Positions 52,882-59,921 of a stretch of 64,000 bases of DNA are shown here, piece by piece; positions within the stretch are counted from its first letter, which is position 1, and each line of letters begins with the position of its first letter. The translations under genes were made by a program, and so were the position numbers. Under the pieces are notes generated by a model. The model was not told the origin of the DNA, searched no databases, and saw only the letters and a program-made list of their open reading frames with translations. This DNA is from Subtercola frigoramans (GTDB lineage: Bacteria > Actinomycetota > Actinomycetes > Actinomycetales > Microbacteriaceae), in the NCBI RefSeq assembly GCF_016907385.1, contig NZ_JAFBBU010000001.1:2232001-2296000 (forward strand), in the 5' to 3' direction.

Positions 52882-53131
52882 GCAACCGACGAAACCGCGT
52901 CAACGTAGCGTCTCGATTTTCGGTGGCGCAGCGGTTGGTAGTGCATACATCGAAACCCTCGTCGACGCATGGGGTTCCCATGAATCGACGACCAGAGTCA
53001 AGCCCTCAGCATCGAAGACACGCGTACATCGTGCGGATCCTGGTGAGGGTGTTGTCAAAACCACACTGCGCAAACGAGTCGGTTCCAAATCCCATCGACC
53101 GGTCACGCCAGCGAAGGCACGCGACCCATAG
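52865..53131 (+). CDS. Small basic protein, overlapping start
   Basis: 88 aa, Arg/Lys/Ser-rich (MSSSSKQPTKPRQRSVSIFG). The ATG lies 17 nt inside the previous gene's end. Last gene of the operon; perhaps DNA binding. Support is limited to position and length. Confidence 0.4.
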   Translation: MSSSSKQPTKPRQRSVSIFGGAAVGSAYIETLVDAWGSHESTTRVKPSASKTRVHRADPGEGVVKTTLRKRVGSKSHRPVTPAKARDP

Positions 53132-53248
53132 CGTTCGATCTCCAGTCAGGGACACCATCCGTAGTAATTCCCATTATTTGCGGTTCGCCCCGCACCGTAG
53201 AGTTCGCGAACGGCAGACAGGAAACGTTGTGAAATATGCCCTGATCGG

Positions 53249-53276
53249 CACTTTTAGGGACAAGTCAAGGTAAAAT
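53249..53276 (+). promoter_or_regulatory. Operator-like motif and -10 box before the ImmR-like gene
   Basis: CACTTTTAGGGACA (53249-53262) is the reverse complement of the operator core at 48153-48166. A TAAAAT -10-like hexamer lies at 53271-53276. The motif covers the -35 position, so the regulator may shut off its own promoter too. Confidence 0.55.
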
Positions 53277-53306
53277 TGAGGAGTAATCAAATGGAGACAT
53301 CGCAGT

Positions 53307-53696
53307 ATGCGAAACGCAGAGACAGCTCAGCATCTTGGCGAGTACTTACAGAAGGCTCGCCACACGACCGGACTCACAATACGACAGCTCAGCGAGCTGA
53401 GCGGCGTTCCTCGCACGACCATCGGCAAGATCGAACGCGGCGGCACGGCCAGACCACGCCCCGATCTACTAACTGCTGTTGGCACCGCGCTCAATGTCCC
53501 CATCGCAGATCTCTACGCTCTCGCGAACTATCCCGCCCCTCACAACCTGCCCTCGTTCGCCCCCTACCTCAGGGCTCGCTACCACGACCTTTCACCGTCG
53601 ACGGTAGAGGAACTGGAGCACTACTTCGTGAAACTCGCCCAGCGCGACGGCGTCAGCCTGACTGGCCCCCAGAACGGAGAAGACGAAAAGCACTAA
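53307..53696 (+). CDS. XRE-family repressor, ImmR-like
   Basis: 129 aa. HTH_3 domain (GEYLQKARHTTGLTIRQLSE, then LSGVPRTTIGKIERGGTARP) plus a C-terminal helical region. Immediately followed by a metallopeptidase gene, the ImmR/ImmA order of mobile elements where the protease destroys the repressor after DNA damage or quorum signals. The repeated TGTCCCTAAAAGTG motif upstream and at 48153 is its probable operator. Confidence 0.8.
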   Translation: MRNAETAQHLGEYLQKARHTTGLTIRQLSELSGVPRTTIGKIERGGTARPRPDLLTAVGTALNVPIADLYALANYPAPHNLPSFAPYLRARYHDLSPSTVEELEHYFVKLAQRDGVSLTGPQNGEDEKH

Positions 53697-53745
53697 CCAT
53701 AAAAAAGGCATGCACAAACTCCCGGGTGGGAGGAGGAGATGAAAA

Positions 53746-54387
53746 ATGGCACCTTTGAACACAAACCGCGAAAACACATCAACGCGTAGCTCTTCCAGGG
53801 CTGCCCGAACACCAATATTGAAACGACTCCGGCTTCTCGTACCGAAACAGGATCATCCGCTCGGCTGGATCGCCTCACAACGTGTCGCCGGCAACCAGGC
53901 TGCTCTGCTGGCCCGACTTGCGGACCGCGACAACGTTGACGTGGTTGCCTATATCTCATCCCTCCGGGTCATCCGGATCGAGTTCGACGAAGAACTCCCC
54001 GACTCAGGAATGATCTTCTGGGACGGAAAGACCGACCAGTGGGTCATTGTCATCCGGAGCGGTGAGAGCTCGGCACGACAGCGCTTCAGCATTCTGCACG
54101 AGTTCAAACACATCGTCGATCGAGGCTCAGAGTCTCGGCTCTACGACCCGCGCTACCTACAGGGCCACGTTCAAGCGGAGATGGCAGCGGACCACTTCGC
54201 AGCATCTGCCGTTATGCCCGCGGCAAAGGTGCGCACAGCGATCAAAGAAGGTCACCAGACCCTTCGTTCCGTAGCGGAGTACTTCGACGTCAGCCGCGAC
54301 CGAACCGCCCTCAGACTTTCCGACCTACGGCTTTTCACAGTCATCAGCAACGTAAACCCAAATCCCGAAAGGAGGGAACTCAAATGA
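53746..54387 (+). CDS. ImmA/IrrE family metallo-endopeptidase
   Basis: 213 aa. HEFKH (zinc-binding HExxH) near residue 122 in SILHEFKHIVDRG, with third ligand in AEMAADHFAASAVMP. The basic first 30 residues are extra. Expected to cleave the ImmR-like repressor and so induce excision and transfer. Stop overlaps the excisionase start (ATGA). Confidence 0.85.
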   Translation: MAPLNTNRENTSTRSSSRAARTPILKRLRLLVPKQDHPLGWIASQRVAGNQAALLARLADRDNVDVVAYISSLRVIRIEFDEELPDSGMIFWDGKTDQWVIVIRSGESSARQRFSILHEFKHIVDRGSESRLYDPRYLQGHVQAEMAADHFAASAVMPAAKVRTAIKEGHQTLRSVAEYFDVSRDRTALRLSDLRLFTVISNVNPNPERRELK

Positions 54388-54614
54388 ATTCGATCATCAA
54401 TCAAACCCCGTCAGCTACAAGCGCCGCCCTCGTGTTGAGCGTCGCAGAAGCGGCAGAGCGGCTGAAGACCAGCCAATGGATGATCTACAAGCTCATCCGT
54501 GAACGCAAACTCGTGACGATCAAAATCGGCTCACGACGGCTCGTTCCCTCGCTCGATCTCGATGCCTACGTCGACAACCTTCGAATCGTCGAGCTGCGAG
54601 GTCATCATGCCTAG
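54384..54614 (+). CDS. Excisionase-like HTH protein
   Basis: 76 aa. MerR-type HTH_17 domain (LSVAEAAERLKTSQWMIYKL, then IRERKLVTIKIGSRRLVPSL), the usual excisionase or Xis-like fold placed immediately before an integrase. Overlaps the protease gene (ATGA) and the integrase start. Should steer the integrase to excision. Confidence 0.82.
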   Translation: MNSIINQTPSATSAALVLSVAEAAERLKTSQWMIYKLIRERKLVTIKIGSRRLVPSLDLDAYVDNLRIVELRGHHA

Positions 54615-56178
54615 AAAAGCAAACGGCGAAGGCACGATCTACAAGCGCAAAGACGGTCGGTTCGCAGGCTCGGCCTTCGTGAACACCGCTTCAGGAGCGA
54701 GCAAGCGGGTGTACGTCTACGGCGCAAGCCGCAAAACGGTGCACGACAAGCTTCTCGTTCACCTCGACAATTCTCGCAAGGGTCTTCCGGCACCTGAAAC
54801 GACGTGGACAGTCGCTTCATACCTTGACTACTGGCTAGCCAACGTGGTGCCCGTCAAGAACCGACCGCGAACCGAGGAGCTATACGAGAGCACGATACGA
54901 CTGCACATCAAACCGCTCGTCGGGTCCCGTCGATTGACTGCGCTCACAGTCAAGGACGTTCAGGAGGCGATCAACGACCTCCTTGAGCGTGGCCACTCGA
55001 TTCGCACAGTTCACAAGATGCGAACCGTGCTTAGTTCCGCCCTCGGTCGCGCTCAACGCGAAGAGCTCGTGCACCGAAACGTGGCGCGATTCGTCGAACT
55101 ACCGGCCTGGGAGCGAAAAGAAATCCAGCCGTGGCAAAGCCGGGATGCGTCCCAGTTCCTCCAGAGCGCGCAGGGCCACATCTGGGAAGTTGGCTACATG
55201 CTACTGATTCTGTACGGAATGCGACGCGGCGAAGTACTTGGCCTTCGCTGGAGCGATATCGATCTAGCGAACGACTGCTTTTACGTTCGGCAGCAGATCC
55301 AGCGCATTGACGGTGCCCTCACCGCAGGGCCAGTCAAGACTTCGGCCGGCCGGCGCACGTTGCCGCTCTTGCCAATGATGCGCCAGGCGCTTGAGCGGGA
55401 GGCGGAGCGACGTGGAGTCAGCATGACTGACAGCCGGTTTGCTGTTGAAGATTCACAGCGGCTTGTGATCCACAGTAAAACAGGACAACCTGTCGATCCG
55501 AAGAATTTCGTTCGAGCATTCAAGCTGCTGAGCGCTAAGGCAGGGCTACCGATCATCACCGTGCATCATGTGCGCCACACGGCTGCGACGCTGCTCAAGA
55601 ACCTTGGCGTCCCTGCGAGAGACGCTCAATTGATCCTGGGGCACGCCAGCGTGACCACGACTCAGGAGCTCTACCAGCACGGCGACATCAAAGCCCAGCG
55701 TGAGGCGATGGGAAGCATTGAACGGATGTTTTTAGAGAGCAGCAAAAACTCACTCGGATCGAGTGAGTCGAAGCTAGTCATGGTTGATGGCAGTGACGGT
55801 TGCTGTCAATCGTTGATGTCAACCAGTGAAAATCGTCGATCGGTAGCGAAAATATCGACGATTTACAGTGGAGGGCCAGCGGGGACTCGAACCCCGGACA
55901 CCCTGCTTAAGAGCACGAATTTCCACTCTGTGGAGTTGCTCTCCACCTCTGTAATCAAAGCCCTGCGCGCGCACACAATCACGCTCATCCTCGGGCACGT
56001 TGCTGTCAATCGTTGGTGTCAAACCGTCGTGTCGAGCGCTGCATCCCGATATTCCGGCCTAAGCCAACTGCGAGTCGGCTTGTCTGTCGCCATGACCAAC
56101 CGGCTACGGGAACTCTCGTTTCCGTACTCGCTGCTAATGCCCACCTCGCCTCTGACCAGAACGGACATACACCCATGA
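54607..56178 (+). CDS. Tyrosine-type site-specific integrase, frame runs through attP
   Basis: 523 aa as read. Arm-type DNA-binding N-terminus (GEGTIYKRKDGRFAGSAFVN), SAM-like core-binding domain, and catalytic domain with Arg in GMRRGEVLGLRW, HHVRHTAATLLKNLG, LGHASVTTT and Tyr in QELYQHGD. After about residue 385 the frame no longer looks like integrase: it crosses a hairpin (55748-55768), both arm-site pairs and the tRNA-Lys half. A typical integrase would end near 55770, so the last 135 residues are probably a read-through. Its final TGA overlaps the serine-recombinase ATG. Confidence 0.85.
   Translation: MPRKANGEGTIYKRKDGRFAGSAFVNTASGASKRVYVYGASRKTVHDKLLVHLDNSRKGLPAPETTWTVASYLDYWLANVVPVKNRPRTEELYESTIRLHIKPLVGSRRLTALTVKDVQEAINDLLERGHSIRTVHKMRTVLSSALGRAQREELVHRNVARFVELPAWERKEIQPWQSRDASQFLQSAQGHIWEVGYMLLILYGMRRGEVLGLRWSDIDLANDCFYVRQQIQRIDGALTAGPVKTSAGRRTLPLLPMMRQALEREAERRGVSMTDSRFAVEDSQRLVIHSKTGQPVDPKNFVRAFKLLSAKAGLPIITVHHVRHTAATLLKNLGVPARDAQLILGHASVTTTQELYQHGDIKAQREAMGSIERMFLESSKNSLGSSESKLVMVDGSDGCCQSLMSTSENRRSVAKISTIYSGGPAGTRTPDTLLKSTNFHSVELLSTSVIKALRAHTITLILGHVAVNRWCQTVVSSAASRYSGLSQLRVGLSVAMTNRLRELSFPYSLLMPTSPLTRTDIHP
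55748..55768. other. 9-bp stem hairpin near the integrase catalytic end
   Basis: ACTCACTCG-GAT-CGAGTGAGT inside the integrase frame, just after the last recognisable integrase sequence. May be a terminator for a shorter integrase transcript, although no T-run follows. Confidence 0.4.
55799..55822 (+). repeat. Left arm-site pair, TGNTGTCAA x2
   Basis: TGCTGTCAA at 55801 and TGATGTCAA at 55814, 13 bp apart. The whole 24-nt block recurs at 55999-56022 with one mismatch. Candidate Int/Xis arm-binding sites on the P side. Confidence 0.6.
55869..55913 (-). other. 45-nt 3' half of tRNA-Lys(CUU), attachment core
   Basis: Minus-strand reading gives anticodon loop CTCTTAA, then anticodon-stem half GCAGG, variable loop GTGTC, T-arm CGGGG-TTCGAGT-CCCCG, acceptor half CTGGCCC, discriminator T and CCA: exactly tRNA positions 32-76. 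The 5' half is absent (the next bases do not pair with GCAGG), so it is not a gene. It is the classic identity block of an element that integrates into tRNA-Lys. Confidence 0.85.
55999..56022 (+). repeat. Right arm-site pair, TGNTGTCAA x2
   Basis: TGCTGTCAA at 56001 and TGGTGTCAA at 56014, same spacing and direction as the left pair, exactly 200 bp away. 24 nt with one mismatch to 55799-55822. Confidence 0.6.
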
Positions 56179-58028
56179 GCGCATTCATATCTGGCAACCC
56201 ATCACCGCAGTTACCTAACGAGCTGCAGTTGCCGCTACCGGGTTTGTTGGATGGCACGGACGTGACGATGGTCGGCGTACCCAAGGGCAAGCGCGCGGTC
56301 ATTTATATTCGAGTAAGTACCCAGCGTCAGGTGACCACTGATTATGACCCTGAGGGCAACTCGCTACCCGCACAACGCAAGGCCTGTTACCGCAAGGCTG
56401 AACAACTCGGCGTGACGATCATCGACGAGTACGTCGAGCCGGGACGATCCGCCACTGAAATGACGAAGCGTCTGGCGTTCCAGCAGATGCTCGAACGTAT
56501 CCGGGTCGAGAAAGACGTCGACTATGTGATCGTCTACAAACTCTCCCGAATGGCCCGAAATCGGTTTGATGATGCGATCGTGGGGGCAGACCTCAAGAAG
56601 CGCGGAGTGACGTTGATCTCGGCCACCGAGTCAATCGACGAAACACCGGTGGGCCAACTCATGCACGGCATCCTCGCGGCGTTCAACGAGTTCCGTTCCG
56701 CTGAAGAAGGCGCTGACATCGCCTACAAGATGGGCGAAAAAGCAAAGAAAGGTGGAACCCTCGGACGAGCCCCAATTGGATATATGAACACCATCGACCG
56801 TGTTGACGGACGAGAAATTCGGGCCGTCGAAGTCGATCCCGAACGTGCGCCCTTCGTGAAGCTTGCATTCGAGCTCTACGCCGCCGGTCACGCCACACTC
56901 GATGACATCGCAACAGAACTCACAGACAGAGGTCTACGCACCAGAGCAACCCAAAGTAGGCCAGCCGGTCCCATCTCGACAAGCAAGATGTTTCAACTCC
57001 TCCGAGATCGCTACTACCTCGGACTCGTCATGTACCAGGGCGAGGAATATCCCGGTCGCCACGAGGCACTCATCGACCAAGAGCTCTTCGACAAAGTGCA
57101 GGGCCTGCTTGAATCACGTGGCCATGCCGGTGAGCGACGCCGGGTAGTGCACCACTATCTCAAAGGGACACTTTGGTGCGGTAGGTGTTTCCGGCGCGAT
57201 GGATCAGTCCGACGCATGATCATCAGACGGACCATCTCGCGGTCGGGCGACGAGTACTTCTACTTCTTCTGTCGCGGCACTCAAGACGGTCTGTGCGACG
57301 CCAAATACTCGAATATGGAACGCGTCGAGCGAGCCGTCGAAGATCACTTCAGGACGATTCAGTTCAGTCCTGAATATCTCGAGACGATGCGCGCCGCGCT
57401 GAGTGAAGGGCTGTCCGACCAAGAACATTCGCAACGACTGCTAAAGAAGCAGCTCACGGATCAACTCGACAGTCTGGATGCAAAGGAGTCGAACCTTCTC
57501 GACCTGGCCGCTGACGGCACGCTGCCGCAGGTGAAGATCAGAGAACGCCTTCGTACAATCGCCGCGGACAGACTTCGCCTGACCGAGCAACTCGAAAACT
57601 TAAATGAGAGTCTGACCGACGCCAGCGCGTTCGTCGAAGCCAACCTAGCGCTGCTAGAGGATCCTCACGCCCTGTACATGGACGCCAGCGATGAGGTGCG
57701 GCGGCGGCTAAACCAGGCGATCTTCAGGCAGATCTTTGTCGATCATGAAGAAGTCACCGACCACGACCTGGAAGAGCCACTTGGCGACCTGCTTGCCGCA
57801 GAACGGGTCTATACCGCCCGTCGAATCGGTTTACCCGAGGATGCCGTCAATCAGCTTGCAGCGGCCTCGTGGGCGAAGCATTACCCGAAACGTAAGAGAG
57901 CCGCTCAAATGAGCGGCTCTCTTACGGCGATGTCCCTATCGTTACTGCCTGTTCCGGACCATAGGGTCCTTGTTTGCAGTAACACTCATCTGGTCGGGCT
58001 GACAGGATTTGAACCTGCGACCCCTTGA
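56175..58028 (+). CDS. Large serine recombinase
   Basis: About 617 aa from the ATG that overlaps the integrase stop (ATGA). Resolvase domain with catalytic Ser in YIRVSTQRQ (residue 48), KLSRMARNR and LISATESIDETPVGQLMHGI; a recombinase domain (AAGHATLDDIATELTDRGL); a zinc ribbon (LWCGRCFRRDG, then FCRGTQDGLCD); a coiled-coil (residues about 420-490) and a C-terminal tail. The last 15 residues (GLTGFEPATP) translate the tRNA-Pro half, a signature of frames running through an attachment site. Probably mobilises a second element. Confidence 0.9.
   Translation: MSAFISGNPSPQLPNELQLPLPGLLDGTDVTMVGVPKGKRAVIYIRVSTQRQVTTDYDPEGNSLPAQRKACYRKAEQLGVTIIDEYVEPGRSATEMTKRLAFQQMLERIRVEKDVDYVIVYKLSRMARNRFDDAIVGADLKKRGVTLISATESIDETPVGQLMHGILAAFNEFRSAEEGADIAYKMGEKAKKGGTLGRAPIGYMNTIDRVDGREIRAVEVDPERAPFVKLAFELYAAGHATLDDIATELTDRGLRTRATQSRPAGPISTSKMFQLLRDRYYLGLVMYQGEEYPGRHEALIDQELFDKVQGLLESRGHAGERRRVVHHYLKGTLWCGRCFRRDGSVRRMIIRRTISRSGDEYFYFFCRGTQDGLCDAKYSNMERVERAVEDHFRTIQFSPEYLETMRAALSEGLSDQEHSQRLLKKQLTDQLDSLDAKESNLLDLAADGTLPQVKIRERLRTIAADRLRLTEQLENLNESLTDASAFVEANLALLEDPHALYMDASDEVRRRLNQAIFRQIFVDHEEVTDHDLEEPLGDLLAAERVYTARRIGLPEDAVNQLAAASWAKHYPKRKRAAQMSGSLTAMSLSLLPVPDHRVLVCSNTHLVGLTGFEPATP
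57891..57926. other. 16-bp perfect hairpin near recombinase 3' end
   Basis: CGTAAGAGAGCCGCTC (57891-57906) and its exact complement (57911-57926) with loop AAAT, inside the last 40 codons of the recombinase. Stable hairpin without T-run; may be a terminator for the element or a recombination-site feature. Confidence 0.55.
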
Positions 58029-58035
58029 CCCCCAG
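57991..58035 (-). other. 45-nt 3' half of tRNA-Pro(GGG), attachment remnant
   Basis: Minus-strand reading: anticodon loop CTGGGGG, then TCAAG, GGGTC, T-arm GCAGG-TTCAAAT-CCTGT, acceptor half CAGCCCG, A, CCA, tRNA positions 32-76. The 5' half is missing (GACGC stands where CTTGA would pair). Same length and same breakpoint as the tRNA-Lys half 2.1 kb away. Confidence 0.85.
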
Positions 58036-58449
58036 GCGTCCAAACGACTCGATTCGATCCGAAAACTGCATAATTCCGCCGATCAGATCATGCAGAGCAT
58101 GTCACGCCATGCATGGTTTGCATGATTCTGGTCCCTTTTTGGTCCCCCTCCATGGATCACCAGAGCAGGGGTTCCGGCAGAAGCTGGCGGCAGACCGATC
58201 CCCACCCCGCAGTGATACTCGCACGCCACTGCGGGGTCGGGACCAGAGGTCATCAGCCGGCAGCCGGTGCGAGAAGGGCGCGATCCGCCACCCCGCACTG
58301 AAAGTCCGGAGACGAAGTCTCACTCTTCGCGGCACACGTCGCACATGAACCTTAAGTCGTGCTCACGGAATCCCGGAATGTTGTCATGTTCCTCGAGAAT
58401 CGACCCTGCCCGACATGGGCGGAGCCTCACCGTTCCCAGCAACAAGCGG
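58036..58449. other. Non-coding stretch after the tRNA-Pro half
   Basis: No convincing gene. Contains a 10-bp stem hairpin (CCCCGCAGTG at 58205-58214 with 58227-58236) and a short direct repeat (GGTCCC twice around 58131-58145). Possibly a decayed element end. Confidence 0.4.
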
Positions 58450-59703
58450 TCAGTCCGCGAGCGCGAAGTCCAGCACGTCATCGACAATGCCAACCGCAGG
58501 CCGTGGGTCTTCAAGAACCACATCGATCGGGATCCCGGATCCGCCCTCGATGTCGAGCTGGACGACAACCCGAACCTCGACCTCCGCGCTGGCCTCGAGG
58601 TAGTGATTGTTGAGTTCCCCGATAATGCTTACCTCGCCGTCGCCCGAGTGCCAGTCCCCTCGGTAAAGCCCCCCTTCGAGGGTCACGACAGCTACTGCGG
58701 TTGCGATGATCACGTCAGGCGACGCAGGGTCCTCCTTGAAGGAGAACTCCGTCGTCTGGTCAATGCCCGCGATGGCGGCGTCCTCAATCGCTGGCACAGT
58801 GAACTTCACGAACGAGGGGTAGCCGTAGTCGCCGCCGTAGATGAGCTGCTCGGAGACGCTCTCGTTCATAAGGTCATAGAGAGCGTCCGTGGCCGCCTTG
58901 ACTAGGTCGACCTTCGCCACGGGAGAACGCATCTGCTTCAGCTCATTCACGGCCACGTCGATGGGATTCTTTGACGGCCTTGATGCTGTGGGTTTCGGTT
59001 CGGGAGTCTCCTCCACCGGGGGCATGGTCTCCACCGGGGGCGACGCGGGTACCTGCGCTTCCACGATGGCGATTGCCTCAACGATATTTCGGGACCAGGA
59101 GATGCGATTCCGCGGGATCACGAGTCGATCGACGTCGTCCATCAAATCCTGATGAAGGGACTTCTTATCCTCGGCGAGGAAGCCATTGTCGAACGTCACG
59201 AACAGCACCTTGTCGTCGATCTCAGCGCCGACCAGGAGTTCAAGAACGCTCTCCCAAATCAGCACATCGCGGAAGCCGAGGGACTTCTTCGTCTTCCCCT
59301 GTTCGATCTCGAGGAACGGCCGGCGTCGGCCCAAATCTCGGCGCAGAAGATCCGACGTCGGCACCTTCGGCACCGGCGCTGCATGGACGCCGTCGCGTGC
59401 CAGCACTGCATGGAACGTGCTGTCGATGTCGGCTTCGATGCGGTCGTGGGCTGCGCTGAGATCGTTGGCTGTCTGGGTGACATCACTCCCGGCCGCGCGC
59501 ATCTGCTGGACACTGGCTGCTGCATCCTCGTGAGCGCCCCTAGCCGACTCCACGCGCTGACGCCGCAACTCGTCGATTACGACCTGCGGATACACGATCT
59601 TGCACGCACCGGTGGCGGCTAGGTCGACCAGCTTCGGCGCCGCATCGCGGGTCATCCACGGGTCTCGGAACAACGCATTGGTGTCCATGACGACGAAGAG
59701 CAT
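58450..59703 (-). CDS. PIN-domain (DUF4935-like) protein
   Basis: About 417 aa. Starts MLFVVMDTNALFRDPWM: the VMDTNALF strand and the downstream VIDEL, FRDVLIWES and VLFVTFDNGF give the acidic set of a PIN-like RNase domain (residues about 1-205). A Pro/Glu linker follows, and a C-terminal domain of about 180 residues (IGGDYG-type start, FSFKEDPASPDVIIATAVAVV) that I do not recognise. ATG at 59703 has GGGGGC upstream. PIN proteins act as toxins or processing RNases; no antitoxin is adjacent. Confidence 0.72.
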   Translation of the reverse strand: MLFVVMDTNALFRDPWMTRDAAPKLVDLAATGACKIVYPQVVIDELRRQRVESARGAHEDAAASVQQMRAAGSDVTQTANDLSAAHDRIEADIDSTFHAVLARDGVHAAPVPKVPTSDLLRRDLGRRRPFLEIEQGKTKKSLGFRDVLIWESVLELLVGAEIDDKVLFVTFDNGFLAEDKKSLHQDLMDDVDRLVIPRNRISWSRNIVEAIAIVEAQVPASPPVETMPPVEETPEPKPTASRPSKNPIDVAVNELKQMRSPVAKVDLVKAATDALYDLMNESVSEQLIYGGDYGYPSFVKFTVPAIEDAAIAGIDQTTEFSFKEDPASPDVIIATAVAVVTLEGGLYRGDWHSGDGEVSIIGELNNHYLEASAEVEVRVVVQLDIEGGSGIPIDVVLEDPRPAVGIVDDVLDFALAD

Positions 59704-59752
59704 GCCCCCATCATGCCCTAAGCCCATCGACCGTATATCGCCAGGCGACACG

Positions 59753-59788
59753 CCCCTGCCCTGGACGCTACAGGTCTCAGGGCAGGGG
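59753..59788. terminator. 11-bp stem hairpin between PIN and receiver genes
   Basis: CCCCTGCCCTG (59753-59763) pairs with 59778-59788. Lies between the two minus-strand genes; may end the upstream operon's transcript, so the PIN gene could have its own promoter. Confidence 0.5.
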
Positions 59789-59921
59789 TTTCATAGGTAC
59801 GCGGCCACCGATGACATGTGCTCACCACGGCGACTGTCAGGGATGCCACCAACTGGACTCGATCGTCGCAGGCCTCGGCCGTCTTGTACCGGGCTATGCT
59901 CTTGCGAGCGCGTTGATCCGA

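Noticed and set aside
55869..55913. Intact tRNA-Lys gene
   Set aside because: Only positions 32-76 are present; the 5' half and anticodon-stem partner are missing.
57991..58035. Intact tRNA-Pro gene
   Set aside because: 5' half missing, GACGC replaces the pairing CTTGA.
58102..58344. 80-aa minus-strand frame ending GTKKGPESCKPCMA
   Set aside because: Resembles the tail of an integrase only faintly, no start or catalytic motif.
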